The notes: generated from the letters alone by a model not told the origin. A DNA stretch of 64,000 nt from Williamsia sp. (GCA_015069695.1 JADCRZ010000014.1:62001-126000); one strand, 5' to 3'; positions 33,111 through 41,958 are shown, numbered from the stretch's first letter. Translations and numbers: made by a program.

Positions 33111-34544
33111 TTAGTGAGAAGAAAGGGTTTTATCGTTGCCGCCATCTGTTACCGTTGAACCTTCCAGGATCGGTATGATGCGCTTGGTATACATTTCGTT
33201 TTCATTTTCTTCGTCTGTCTGGTGCAGGTCTTCCGGCCCATGGTGTATTTTCCGGTTCAGCAGGAACAAGAACAAGGCAAACAGGAAGGTATACACGATG
33301 GTAAAGAGAACCAGCGAAAACAAGATCTGGTTGGCTGTAACGGTCCGTGAAAGGGCATCGCTCGTGCGCAGCAGTCCGTATACAACCCAGGGCTGCCGGC
33401 CCATTTCGGCAGTGAACCAGCCGGCCTGGTTGGCCAGCTGCGGCAGCAGGACCGACCACACAAAAAATACAAGCAGCCATTTCTTTGTAAACAGAGTACC
33501 CTTCCACCAGTACCAGCATGCCAGCAGCGTAGAGGCAATCAGCAGCATGCCGATAGCCACCATGATGTGATAAAACTGGAACACGGCGTTGACCTGCGTG
33601 GGGCGGTCCTGGGGTTTAAACGCCTGCAGTCCTTTCAGCGGATAGCTAAAATCCTGGTGCGTTAAAAAGCTCAATCCTCCGGGTATCTTAAGTCCTTTTG
33701 CGATACCTTTTTTCTGGTCTACCCATCCCAGCAGAAACATATCGGCCTTTGCCAGGCTATCATAATGACCTTCCATGGCGGCAAGCTTGGCAGGTTGGTT
33801 TTTTGAAACGCCGTCGGCACTTCTGTGACCGGCAAGGAGCTGGGCAAGGGAGAAAAAAGTAGCCGCTACGAGCGCGATCTTGAAAGCCGGCTTTGCGATG
33901 TGGAGATGCTTGTTCTTAAGGATGTACCAGGCGTTTACGCTCAGCACCAGAAAAGCGCCTGCCAGAAAAGCACCGATCCATACGTGCACCAGCCGCTCTA
34001 CGCTGGAGGGGTTAAATACCATGGCCCAGAAATCAGTGATCTCGGCTCTTGCATTCATGCCCTCTCCTACAATATGAAATCCCGCGGGTGTTTGCTGCCA
34101 GGAATTTGCTACCACGATCCAGATGGCCGAGAACATAGACCCCAGGAACACCATGATGGTCGAGAAAAAATGGACCCGGGAGCTGACCCGGTTCCAGCCG
34201 AACAGCAGAATGCCCAGGAAGCCGGATTCTACGGCAAACGCAAAAATACCTTCAGCCGCCAGCGCACTGCCAAAAACATCCCCTACGTATTTTGAGTAAG
34301 TGGCCCAGTTGGTGCCAAATTCAAATTCCATGATAATGCCGGTAGCTACACCGATGCCAAAGATCAGGGCAAAGATGCGGATCCAGAAACGGGTCATCTG
34401 CTCGTACAGCTTGTTGCCTGTTTTCAGGTACATGCCTTCCATGATTACAAGCAGGAGACCCAATCCAATGCTTAGCGGCGGGTAGATATAATGAAAGGAG
34501 ATGGTAAACGCAAATTGTAAGCGGGCCAGTATTTCGACATCCAT
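33111..34544 (-). CDS. cydA: cytochrome bd ubiquinol oxidase subunit I
   Basis: 477 residues. Heme-binding subunit with about nine membrane helices. The N-terminal ARLQFAFTISFHYIYPPLSI carries the heme b595 His, and GTNWATYSKYVGDVFGSALA and FAVESGFLGILLFGWNRV are typical. The quinol-binding Q-loop lies around residues 245-320 (PAKLAAMEGHYDS) and appears to be the short type. First gene of the cydAB operon; it is divergent from rnhB, and the gap to the rnhB start is about 130 bp. Confidence 0.95.
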   Translation of the reverse strand: MDVEILARLQFAFTISFHYIYPPLSIGLGLLLVIMEGMYLKTGNKLYEQMTRFWIRIFALIFGIGVATGIIMEFEFGTNWATYSKYVGDVFGSALAAEGIFAFAVESGFLGILLFGWNRVSSRVHFFSTIMVFLGSMFSAIWIVVANSWQQTPAGFHIVGEGMNARAEITDFWAMVFNPSSVERLVHVWIGAFLAGAFLVLSVNAWYILKNKHLHIAKPAFKIALVAATFFSLAQLLAGHRSADGVSKNQPAKLAAMEGHYDSLAKADMFLLGWVDQKKGIAKGLKIPGGLSFLTHQDFSYPLKGLQAFKPQDRPTQVNAVFQFYHIMVAIGMLLIASTLLACWYWWKGTLFTKKWLLVFFVWSVLLPQLANQAGWFTAEMGRQPWVVYGLLRTSDALSRTVTANQILFSLVLFTIVYTFLFALFLFLLNRKIHHGPEDLHQTDEENENEMYTKRIIPILEGSTVTDGGNDKTLSSH

Positions 34545-34629
34545 ACCGGGGTTTTTTGCAAAATTATTACCTAAATGGGTAAGGGTAGAAACATCTTCTT
34601 ACTGAAAATAGTGAAAGAAAAGTGCACAC

Positions 34630-34656
34630 TTGCTGTTATACAATTTGGTAGATTTG
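34630..34656 (+). promoter_or_regulatory. rnhB promoter
   Basis: TTG (34630-34632), 16-bp spacer, TAGATTTG (34649-34656), an exact -7 match. The expected transcript start near 34663 falls after the longer upstream start codon, which supports ATG 34677 as the rnhB start. Confidence 0.6.
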
Positions 34657-34676
34657 GCGCTTCCGACAAAGAAGAT

Positions 34677-35264
34677 ATGCTCGAACCATTTTATCGCCCT
34701 CATCTCGCGGAAGCCGGCTGTGATGAAGCAGGACGCGGCGCTTTTGCCGGTCCCGTGTTTGCGGCGGCGGTTATCCTTCCGCGTGATTTCTTTCATCCGC
34801 TCCTGAACGATTCCAAACAGGTGAAACCTGCTGAACGCACGGTGCTCAGAACAGTGATCGAGCAGGAAGCCCTGGCTTATGCAGTAGCCATGGTAGAAGC
34901 AGAAGAAATTGATTCCATCAACATTCTGCAGGCTTCTATGAAGGCCATGCACCTGGCTATCGGCCGGTTAGCGGTAAAGCCTTCGCTGTTGTTGATTGAC
35001 GGAAATTATTTTGTTCCGTATGACGGCATCGCGCACCAGTGTTTTGTAAAAGGAGACAGCAGGTATGCTTCCATTGCGGCTGCCAGCATCCTCGCGAAAA
35101 CTTATCGCGATGAATACATGCAGCAGCTGCATACGGAGTTTCCGCACTATGGCTGGCATGCCAACAAAGGATACGGGACCAAGGCCCACCGGGAAGCGAT
35201 CGGTGCAAACGGCATCTGCCAGCACCACCGCAAAAGCTTTCAGTTGTTTCAGGAAAAGGAATGA
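34677..35264 (+). CDS. rnhB: ribonuclease HII
   Basis: Cytoplasmic endonuclease cleaving the RNA strand of RNA/DNA hybrids and at single ribonucleotides. 195 residues from ATG 34677. Active-site motifs: AGCDEAGRGAFAGPVFAA (catalytic Asp-Glu with the GRG loop), LNDSKQVKPAER, LLIDGNYF (Asp) and GDSRYASIAAASILAKTYRD (Asp). The frame runs upstream to 34575, but the promoter lies inside that stretch and MLEPFYRPHLAEAGCDEAGRG cut here as start places the first Asp at the usual depth. Confidence 0.95.
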   Translation: MLEPFYRPHLAEAGCDEAGRGAFAGPVFAAAVILPRDFFHPLLNDSKQVKPAERTVLRTVIEQEALAYAVAMVEAEEIDSINILQASMKAMHLAIGRLAVKPSLLLIDGNYFVPYDGIAHQCFVKGDSRYASIAAASILAKTYRDEYMQQLHTEFPHYGWHANKGYGTKAHREAIGANGICQHHRKSFQLFQEKE

Positions 35265-35336
35265 TCACAGGTTGAATTTAGTGGCAAGGTGCAGGGCTGC
35301 TACCTGTATATAGTTCCAGGCGGAATGGCTTATACC

Positions 35337-35933
35337 TTATTCCATGTCTCTGAAAAACTGCTGCTTTACGCGGTTCCATTCCCCTAGGAGGATGCTGTAA
35401 AATACGGAGTCTCTTCTTCTGCCATGCGGCATTTGCATATGGCTTCTTAATACTCCTTCTTCCGTAGCGCCAATGTTGCGCAGGGCCTGGCGGGCCCGGC
35501 CGTTCAGGTTGTCTGTCTTGATTTCTGTTCTTTCAAAACGGAGCGTTTCAAATGCATACTTAAGCAAGGCGTATTTGCAATGGTGATTGATGCCTGAACC
35601 CAGGAAGTTTTCTCCCAGCCAGCTCCATCCGATCTCAATCCGCTTATCGTAAAAAGAAATGTTTCCATAGCTGGTGCTTCCGCAGATGGCCCCTCCTTCC
35701 TTTTTCACAATGGTAAAAGGCACCCTGCGGCGGGCAGCCCGTTCGCTGAGTGCTTCCTGCATCCAGGCCTGCAGCTGTTCGCCGTTGCTCAGCTCCTTTG
35801 AAAAGTACTTCCACAGCGTATTTGACTGTGCGAGCTGCAGGAAGGAGTCGTAGTCTGTTTCTTCCATGGGGCGTAGCAATACCCGGTCGGTTTCCAAAGA
35901 AAAGCCGGCCGGGAAATAGTGATCAAAATCCAT
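35337..35933 (-). CDS. GNAT family N-acetyltransferase (RimJ/RimL-like)
   Basis: 198 residues of the Acetyltransf_3 type. N-terminal SLETDRVLLRPMEETDYDSF, the central GSTSYGNISFYDKRIEIGW and WLGENFLGSGINHHCKYALL (acetyl-CoA binding loop), and FERTEIKTDNLNGRARQAL followed by NIGATEEGVLR. It probably acetylates a small molecule or protein N-terminus; target unknown. It is followed upstream (higher coordinates) by the Sua5-like gene on the same strand with 11 bp between them, so probably co-transcribed. Confidence 0.85.
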   Translation of the reverse strand: MDFDHYFPAGFSLETDRVLLRPMEETDYDSFLQLAQSNTLWKYFSKELSNGEQLQAWMQEALSERAARRRVPFTIVKKEGGAICGSTSYGNISFYDKRIEIGWSWLGENFLGSGINHHCKYALLKYAFETLRFERTEIKTDNLNGRARQALRNIGATEEGVLRSHMQMPHGRRRDSVFYSILLGEWNRVKQQFFRDME

Positions 35934-35944
35934 ATGGCTGATTT

Positions 35945-36562
35945 TTATGCAAAAATTGTGTCCCAGCTACCCAGGCCTTGTCTTACCAGCTCAGGCGGAT
36001 CCACTGTGCAATCTACCACCGTAGAGGGAATCATACCACCAATGCCTCCGTCTACCACTATATCGACCTGGTTTTTAAAATTCTCATACATCAGTTCGGG
36101 GTCTGTATACTCTTCTACCATTTCACCTGGCAGGGAAGCGCTCAAGATAGGATGGGTGAGCTGTTGTATAATGGTACAGGCGATCCTGTTATCGGGTATG
36201 CGCAGGCCAATGGTGTTCTTCTTGCTTTTCAGCAGCTTGGGAACTTCTTTGCTGGCAGGAAGTATAAAGGTATATGGCCCCGGCAAATGGCTTTTCAGGA
36301 TGCGGTACACAGGGGTGGAAATGCTTTTTGTATAGGTGCTCATGTCGCTCAGGTCGTGGCAAATAAACGAGAGCTGGGCCTTTTGTGGGTCTACCTGCTT
36401 GATGCGGCAGATTTTTTCGATTGATTTGGGTTGAAAGATGCTACAGCCCAGGCCGTATATGGTGTCTGTGGGATAGATGATGATACCACCATCCATCAGG
36501 CACTCTGTGATCATTTTTATATTGCGGGGCTGCGGATTATCGGGATGAACATGTAAAAGCAT
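35945..36562 (-). CDS. Sua5/YciO/YrdC family protein (threonylcarbamoyl-AMP synthase-like)
   Basis: 205 residues. YrdC-fold signature: GGIIIYPTDTIYGLGCSIF near 25-45, RIKQVDPQKAQLSFICHDL, LKSHLPGPYTFILPAS and NTIGLRIPDN. Family members make threonylcarbamoyl-AMP for the t6A37 modification of tRNA. The PKAQLSFIC region (rather than KRPxxxPL) resembles the YciO subgroup, whose own function is less certain, so tsaC is not assigned. First gene of a small operon with the GNAT gene. Confidence 0.85.
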   Translation of the reverse strand: MLLHVHPDNPQPRNIKMITECLMDGGIIIYPTDTIYGLGCSIFQPKSIEKICRIKQVDPQKAQLSFICHDLSDMSTYTKSISTPVYRILKSHLPGPYTFILPASKEVPKLLKSKKNTIGLRIPDNRIACTIIQQLTHPILSASLPGEMVEEYTDPELMYENFKNQVDIVVDGGIGGMIPSTVVDCTVDPPELVRQGLGSWDTIFA

Positions 36563-36659
36563 ACAAGTCTGATTATAAGTTAAAAAAAGAGGCTGCCAGG
36601 ATCAACAGCAATAAATTTGTGCCAGAAAATTGCGGGGTTCCGTTAACATAGATTAATAT

Positions 36660-36667
36660 TATTTTTG
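36660..36667 (+). promoter_or_regulatory. -7 element for the cupin-like gene
   Basis: TATTTTTG, exact -7 consensus, 18 bp before ATG 36686; the upstream in-frame start at 36665 overlaps it, which argues for the downstream start. Confidence 0.5.
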
Positions 36668-36685
36668 CGGCAAATAGCTACACTC

Positions 36686-37576
36686 ATGCAACTGACTGCA
36701 GTAGATAAGTTTACTGAAATTACACCGGAAGATTTTCAAAAGAACTATTACCAGCCACAAAAACCTGTTATCATCACCGGCCTGGCAAAACAATGGCCGG
36801 CTTACAAAAAGTGGAATTGGGATTATTTTCAACAGATAGTGGGAGAAACAGAAGTGGGCGTTTACAACAACGTAAAGAGCGATGCCTATACACCCATCAA
36901 CAAGGCTGACGGATATATGAAGTTTGGAGAATACCTGAACCTGATAAAAAAGGGTCCGGTAGAGCTGCGCATCTTTTTGTTCAATATCTTTCAGCACGCT
37001 CCGCAGATCGTTTCAGATTTTACCTGGCCCGAGCACCTGATGAAAGGCTTTGTAAAACGCTTTCCTATGCTGTTCACGGGTGGTGCCGGTTCTATCACAC
37101 ACATGCATTTTGACATAGACCTCTCTCATATTCTACACACCCAGTTTGCAGGCAGGAAAAGAGTCCTGCTTTTTCCCCATCAGGAACAGTATAAAATTTA
37201 CCGCAAACCCTGGGAGGTGCTCAGCCTGGTAAACTTCCAGCATTATTTTGATGCAGGCAACAACAAACTGGAGGTGGATAAGTATCCTGCGCTCAATCTC
37301 GCAAAAGGATATGAAGTGATCATGGAACATGGCGACACGCTGTTTATGCCGGCAGGCTACTGGCACCACATGGAATATCTCGACAGCGGCTTCGCCATGA
37401 GCTTGCGTGCACTGCAACCAAGCATCGGTGGCAAACTAAAAGGCGTATGGAACTTGTTCGGGATGCGCAACATTGATACGATGATGAAAAAAACGGCTCC
37501 CCATTGGTGGTACAATTACAAACGCGGTAAAATCTTCAAAGAAGCCAATAAACAGCTTGAACTTACAAGTAATTAA
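36686..37576 (+). CDS. JmjC-like cupin domain protein (putative Fe(II)/2-oxoglutarate dioxygenase)
   Basis: 296 residues from ATG 36686. The fold of cupin_8/JmjC proteins (FIH-like) is indicated by the N-terminal PVIITGLAKQWPAYKKWNWD, then ITHMHFDIDLSHILHTQFAGR (HxD iron ligands), GRKRVLLFPHQEQ, and GDTLFMPAGYWHHMEYLDSG (distal His). Such enzymes hydroxylate proteins or tRNA using O2 and 2-oxoglutarate. The substrate is unknown. All metal ligands appear intact. Monocistronic. Confidence 0.85.
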   Translation: MQLTAVDKFTEITPEDFQKNYYQPQKPVIITGLAKQWPAYKKWNWDYFQQIVGETEVGVYNNVKSDAYTPINKADGYMKFGEYLNLIKKGPVELRIFLFNIFQHAPQIVSDFTWPEHLMKGFVKRFPMLFTGGAGSITHMHFDIDLSHILHTQFAGRKRVLLFPHQEQYKIYRKPWEVLSLVNFQHYFDAGNNKLEVDKYPALNLAKGYEVIMEHGDTLFMPAGYWHHMEYLDSGFAMSLRALQPSIGGKLKGVWNLFGMRNIDTMMKKTAPHWWYNYKRGKIFKEANKQLELTSN

Positions 37577-37665
37577 TTTACAATTTTCTGCATACGAGGC
37601 TTTTTGCCAACAACTTGTCTAAGGTCAAGTTTTTATATAAAATGAAAAAATTTTATTAAAAAATA

Positions 37666-37696
37666 TTGCTTTATATGAAAACAATCTTTAGTTTTA
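37666..37696 (+). promoter_or_regulatory. candidate promoter for an intergenic transcript
   Basis: TTG (37666-37668), 20-bp spacer, TAGTTTTA (37689-37696; 7 of 8 to TAnnTTTG). Confidence 0.35.
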
Positions 37697-37702
37697 TCGC
37701 CG

Positions 37703-37990
37703 CTAACGCACAAACCGCATATCCTTTCCGAGAACACAATCCAATCTCCGCCAACTTTTCAGTATCCCTTTTCACCAGCTTGACCAGCGTGTAAGATTTT
37801 GCGATGTTTGCTTCTTTCCGATATCCTTAATAAATGCCTCTTAAACTTTTGTATCCTTTCTGAGATTCGCTGTTTTATTAATTCATACTGTCTAAATTTT
37901 TTTCTATATCTGAATTTTATTGACCTCTTTCTTTTTGTGGTTTCAGAGGTAAGCACAGGCCGGCGATTTCTATCGCCGGCATTTTTTTTT
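37703..37990 (+). ncRNA. candidate small RNA or long 3' UTR in the gap 37577-38071
   Basis: The 495-bp gap has no convincing gene. A promoter-like pair lies at 37666-37696 and two hairpins end in a strong terminator at 37959-37990, giving a possible ~290-nt transcript. It repeats a short CCTTTCyGAGA-like motif (near 37723 and 37855). No Rfam family recognised. Alternative: this is the long 3' UTR of the cupin gene. Confidence 0.3.
37959..37990 (+). terminator. intrinsic terminator
   Basis: Stem GCCGGCGAT (37959-37967) with ATCGCCGGC (37972-37980), TTCT loop, then A and nine T. A weaker ACCTCT/AGAGGT hairpin (37923-37950) precedes it. Only the + strand has the T-run, so it ends rightward transcription although the nearest + gene stops 380 bp upstream. 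Confidence 0.85.
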
Positions 37991-38071
37991 AAATCCTGTA
38001 TATTTAAGTGACCCTTTGAATGGGATTTCTGCTGCATTGCATGTAAATTTCTTACCCCAAAATCCTTTGTC

Positions 38072-39256
38072 ATGTCATCTGTTCAAAAACAGCGCATTGG
38101 TTCTATAGATATATTACGGGGAGCCGTTATGCTGATCATGGCGATAGACCATGTGCGTGATTACTTCCACATCACCGCTTTTACAGATGATCCAACCAAC
38201 CTCGCCACTACAACACCTGGTTTGTTTTTCACCCGGTGGATCACCCATTTCTGTGCGCCTATTTTTGTATTCCTCTCGGGCGTGTCTGCTTTTCTCGCAT
38301 CCCAGCGCAAAACCCTTCACCAGGGCAGCGCATTTCTGCTGAAACGCGGCGTGTGGCTGCTCATCGTAGAGGTCCTGATCATCTCGCTGGCGCTTACGTT
38401 CAATCCCCTGTACAACTTTCTGGTCTTCCAGGTCATCTGGGCCATCGGCTGGAGCATGATCATACTTGCCCTGCTGATCCATACCAATCTGCGTGTGATC
38501 ACCACCGTGGGGTTTATCCTGGTGATCGGGCACAATGTGCTCGATTTTGTCCACCTCCCGCAGCAAGGCGCGGCAAGCATATTGTGGAGCCTGGCTTTTA
38601 CTTCGCCGGGCAGGGTTATTCCGTTTGATGCAAATCATTTTGTGCTGGATGCTTATGCCGTCCTTCCCTGGACTGGCATTATGCTGCTGGGCTACAGCTT
38701 TGGAAGCATTTATAAAAAGGAGCACGACACGGAAAAAAGAAAGAAAAAAATCCTGCTGCTCGGAATGGGTGTTATCGGACTGTTCTTTCTTTTGCGATTT
38801 ATCAACTTCTATGGAGATCCCCGTCCCTGGTCGGTGCAGAAAAGGGATTTGTATACGGGATTGTCTTTTCTGAATGTCACCAAGTACCCTGTATCACTGA
38901 TCTATACTTGTATGACTGTTGGAACGGCCCTGATCGCACTCTCTTTGCTCGAGCGAACAAAGGGGGCATTTAGCCGGGTGCTTAGTATGTTTGGGAGAGT
39001 ACCGTTTTTTTATTACGTGTGCCACTTCTACCTGATCCGGCTCATCAATGTAGTCATCTTTTTTGCAGCAGGCTATGGTACAAAAGACATTATCGATCCA
39101 AACCTGCCCTTCTTGTTCCGGCCGCAGCATTTTGGATTTGGGCTGCCGGTTGTGTATGCCATCTGGCTACTGGTCATTCTGATCTTATACAAACCCTGCC
39201 AGTGGTTCGATCGGTACCGCAGCACGCACCATCAATGGTGGCTGAGTTACCTGTAG
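38072..39256 (+). CDS. DUF1624-like multi-pass membrane protein (heparan-alpha-glucosaminide acetyltransferase-like)
   Basis: 394 residues with about ten hydrophobic segments. The N-terminus RIGSIDILRGAVMLIMAIDH followed by VRDYFH is the hallmark of DUF1624/YeiB/HGSNAT-like proteins. Also FTRWITHFCAPIFVFLSG and a late GRVPFFYYVCHFYLIRL. Relatives transfer acetyl groups across membranes or are of unknown function; no substrate can be read. Preceded by a terminator at 37990, so it starts its own transcript. Confidence 0.8.
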   Translation: MSSVQKQRIGSIDILRGAVMLIMAIDHVRDYFHITAFTDDPTNLATTTPGLFFTRWITHFCAPIFVFLSGVSAFLASQRKTLHQGSAFLLKRGVWLLIVEVLIISLALTFNPLYNFLVFQVIWAIGWSMIILALLIHTNLRVITTVGFILVIGHNVLDFVHLPQQGAASILWSLAFTSPGRVIPFDANHFVLDAYAVLPWTGIMLLGYSFGSIYKKEHDTEKRKKKILLLGMGVIGLFFLLRFINFYGDPRPWSVQKRDLYTGLSFLNVTKYPVSLIYTCMTVGTALIALSLLERTKGAFSRVLSMFGRVPFFYYVCHFYLIRLINVVIFFAAGYGTKDIIDPNLPFLFRPQHFGFGLPVVYAIWLLVILILYKPCQWFDRYRSTHHQWWLSYL

Positions 39257-39270
39257 AGGGAGCTGAAAGA

Positions 39271-40308
39271 TTACAGGATGGTCCAGGTTTCGCGGCCGCG
39301 CAGCAACTTGTCCAGGTCGCCTTTGCCTTTGGTTGCAATGGTTTCCTCTATCTGCATCGCCATCACATCTTCGTAGCAGGCCCTGTCTGATTCGTAAAAT
39401 ACGCCAAAGGGCCTGGGCAGGTGACCTTCTGTTCTGGGATCGTCGAACATCCGCACCAGGATCTGGGCCTTGTAAAAATCTTTTTCATCGTGCACCCACA
39501 GGTCATCTGTTGAGTAAGACGCGCCCAGTTCTACCACGGTAGGCCTGAACCCGTCAATGCGGATACCTTTGTTTCTTTGTGCACCAAAGACCAGCGGCTT
39601 TCCATGCTCGAGGAACAGGACTTCTTCCGGCTTGGAAGATTTTTCCGTAAAGATCTCAAAAGCACCGTCGTTGAAGATATTGCAGTTCTGGTAGATCTCC
39701 AGAAACGAAGCGCCTTTGTGCTCATGGCAGCGCTTGAGCGTATCCTGCAGGTGTTTGGGATCGCGGTCCATGCTGCGCGCGATAAACGTGGCATCAGCGC
39801 CCATGGCTACAGCCAGCGGATTGAACGGATGGTCGATGCTGCCGTAAGGCGTCGACTTGGTTACTTTGTTTTTTTCTGAAGTAGGAGAATATTGACCCTT
39901 TGTAAGACCGTATATCTGGTTGTTGAAAAGCATGATGTTAACATCGAAGTTCCGGCGCAGCAGGTGAATGGTGTGGTTGCCACCAATGCTTAATCCATCT
40001 CCATCACCTGTAACGATCCAGATGCTTAATTCAGGGCGGGAAGCTTTTAACCCGCTTGCTACGGCTGTGGCCCTTCCGTGGATGGAATGCATGCCGTAGG
40101 TATTCATATAATATGGGAACCGGCTGCTGCAGCCAATGCCGGATATAATCACGATGTTCTCCTTGGGGATCCCGATGCCGGGCATGATCTTTTGTACCTG
40201 TGCCAGAATGGAATAGTCACCGCAACCGGGGCACCAGCGAACTTCCTGGTCGGTGGCAAAATCCTTGGGTGTCAAAACAGGTAAGGAGGCAATTGTTGAG
40301 TTACTCAT
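39271..40308 (-). CDS. korB: 2-oxoacid:ferredoxin oxidoreductase beta subunit
   Basis: 345 residues. Thiamine-diphosphate-binding beta subunit: EVRWCPGCGDYSIL (CxxC Fe-S ligands), GIGCSSRFPYYMNTYG, HGRATAVASGLK, TGDGDGLSIGGNHTIH (TPP/Mg site) and NNQIYGLTKGQYSPTS. With an alpha/gamma partner it would oxidatively decarboxylate 2-oxoglutarate (or another 2-oxoacid) to acyl-CoA, reducing ferredoxin. ATG 40308 is preferred over the alternative start 14 codons upstream because that overlaps the -7 element. The alpha subunit is not adjacent (upstream is lysS, downstream a convergent unrelated gene), which is unusual. Confidence 0.88.
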   Translation of the reverse strand: MSNSTIASLPVLTPKDFATDQEVRWCPGCGDYSILAQVQKIMPGIGIPKENIVIISGIGCSSRFPYYMNTYGMHSIHGRATAVASGLKASRPELSIWIVTGDGDGLSIGGNHTIHLLRRNFDVNIMLFNNQIYGLTKGQYSPTSEKNKVTKSTPYGSIDHPFNPLAVAMGADATFIARSMDRDPKHLQDTLKRCHEHKGASFLEIYQNCNIFNDGAFEIFTEKSSKPEEVLFLEHGKPLVFGAQRNKGIRIDGFRPTVVELGASYSTDDLWVHDEKDFYKAQILVRMFDDPRTEGHLPRPFGVFYESDRACYEDVMAMQIEETIATKGKGDLDKLLRGRETWTIL

Positions 40309-40325
40309 ACTGTTCTTTGAGCCTA

Positions 40326-40333
40326 CAAATATA
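40326..40333 (-). promoter_or_regulatory. korB -7 element
   Basis: On the minus strand TATATTTG, an exact consensus match, 17 bp before ATG 40308. It directly abuts the -33 box of lysS on the other strand. Confidence 0.5.
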
Positions 40334-40334
40334 T

Positions 40335-40362
40335 TTTGTTTCCCCCTCAACTGCTACATTTG
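40335..40362 (+). promoter_or_regulatory. lysS promoter
   Basis: TTTG (40335-40338), 16-bp spacer, TACATTTG (40355-40362). Predicted transcript start near 40369, ATG at 40395. Confidence 0.65.
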
Positions 40363-40394
40363 CACTCTAATTTTTACCACAACAGTCCCGATCC

Positions 40395-41912
40395 ATGGCT
40401 TTATCTCATTTATCAGAACAGGAATCGATCCGCCGCGGCAAATTGTCGGAGTTAAGAACCCTGGGCATCAATCCTTACCCGGCGCCTCAATACCCCGTGA
40501 ACATCACTTCAGCAAAGATCAAAGAAGCATATAAGGGTGAAGAGAACAAGGCTGAATTTGCGGATGTTTGTCTGGCCGGCCGCATCATGGGCATCCGCGA
40601 CATGGGTAAAGCCAGCTTTGCCGTGCTGCAGGATGGAACCGGAAAGATCCAGCTCTATGTAAAACGCGACGAGATCTGTCCGGGTGAAGACAAAACCCTG
40701 TACGACAAAGTGTGGAAACACCTGCTCGATATGGGCGACATCATTGGCGTGAAAGGCTATGTGTTTACGACCCGTACCGGTGAAACTTCCGTCCACGTAT
40801 CCGAGCTGACCATACTGGGGAAATCACTGCGCCCCCTGCCGGTCGTAAAAGAAAAAGATGGTGAAGTGTATGATGAGGTAACAGATCCTGAATTCAAATA
40901 CCGCCAGCGTTACGCCGATCTGATCGTAAACCCGGACGTAAAAGAAACTTTTATCAAACGCACCCGCATCATCAATGCTTTCAGGGATTTTTTGAATGAA
41001 CGGGGCGCACTTGAAGTAGATACGCCTGTGCTGCAATCTATCCCGGGCGGTGCAGCAGCCAAGCCTTTTGTTACGCACCACAATGCGCTGGATGTGCCTT
41101 TCTACCTGCGCATTGCCAACGAGCTGTATCTGAAAAGACTGATCGTAGGCGGGTTCGACTGGGTGTACGAATTCAGCCGCAATTTCCGCAACGAGGGCAT
41201 GGACAGAACCCACAACCCGGAATTTACGGTGCTTGAGTTTTACGTAGCTTATAAAGATTATATCTGGATGATGGAAACCACCGAGCAGTTGCTTGAAAGG
41301 GTAGCCATTGCCGCCAATGGTTCCACCATCGCAGAGGTAGACGGAAAAGCGATCGACTTCAAAGCGCCGTACCGCCGTGTTACCATGTACGATGCCATCA
41401 AAGAACATACAGGTTTCGATATATCCGGTATGGACGAAGCAGTCCTGCGGGATGTATGCGGCCAGCTCAATATTTCTGTTGATCCCAAAATAGGCAAGGG
41501 AAAGCTGATCGATGAAATCTTCAGCGAAAAATGTGAGGACCATTTTATACAACCTACTTTTATCATCGACTACCCGGTCGAAATGAGTCCGCTTACCAAA
41601 CAGCACCGGAGCAAAGCAGGCGTAGTGGAAAGATTTGAGCTGATTGTAAACGGCAAGGAAATGGCCAATGCCTATACAGAGCTAAACGATCCGCTGGAGC
41701 AAAAAGAACGCTTTGAAGACCAGACCCGGCTCATGGAGAGGGGAGATGAGGAAGCTATGTACATCGACTACGATTTCCTGCGCGCCCTCGAATACGGCAT
41801 GCCCCCCACCTCCGGCATCGGCTTCGGCATAGACAGGCTCTGCATGCTCTTCACCAATCAGCCTTCCATCCAGGACGTGCTGCTGTTTCCGCAGATGCGG
41901 CCGGAAAACTGA
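40395..41912 (+). CDS. lysS: lysyl-tRNA synthetase, class II
   Basis: 505 residues, cytoplasmic. N-terminal OB-fold anticodon-binding domain (DVCLAGRIMGIRDMGKASFA) at about 55-160, then the class II catalytic core with motif 2 (RNFRNEGMDRTHNPEFTVLE) and motif 3 (GIGFGIDRLCML). The QSIPGGAAAKPFVTHHNAL stretch (substrate loop) is intact. Its stop TGA (41910-41912) lies inside the left arm of an inverted repeat that also serves the convergent SDR gene. Confidence 0.97.
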   Translation: MALSHLSEQESIRRGKLSELRTLGINPYPAPQYPVNITSAKIKEAYKGEENKAEFADVCLAGRIMGIRDMGKASFAVLQDGTGKIQLYVKRDEICPGEDKTLYDKVWKHLLDMGDIIGVKGYVFTTRTGETSVHVSELTILGKSLRPLPVVKEKDGEVYDEVTDPEFKYRQRYADLIVNPDVKETFIKRTRIINAFRDFLNERGALEVDTPVLQSIPGGAAAKPFVTHHNALDVPFYLRIANELYLKRLIVGGFDWVYEFSRNFRNEGMDRTHNPEFTVLEFYVAYKDYIWMMETTEQLLERVAIAANGSTIAEVDGKAIDFKAPYRRVTMYDAIKEHTGFDISGMDEAVLRDVCGQLNISVDPKIGKGKLIDEIFSEKCEDHFIQPTFIIDYPVEMSPLTKQHRSKAGVVERFELIVNGKEMANAYTELNDPLEQKERFEDQTRLMERGDEEAMYIDYDFLRALEYGMPPTSGIGFGIDRLCMLFTNQPSIQDVLLFPQMRPEN

Positions 41913-41958
41913 ACCTTGATGTACATTCCATTCCCATCCTGTAAATCAAGGTTCAGAC
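41910..41958. repeat. family A half-sites forming a shared hairpin between lysS and the SDR gene
   Basis: TGAACCTTGATGTACA (41910-41925) pairs with TGTAAATCAAGGTTCA (41940-41955), one mismatch, 14-nt loop. The outer right side reads GTCTGAACC on the minus strand. The left-arm TGA is the lysS stop and the right-arm TGA (minus strand, 41953-41955) is the SDR stop. It probably also acts as a bidirectional transcription end. Confidence 0.75.

Noticed and set aside
37759-38073. 104-codon minus-strand frame encoding a very basic protein
   Set aside because: Composition (Arg/Lys-rich throughout) and its position across a strong opposite-strand terminator suggest a chance frame in A/T-rich DNA.
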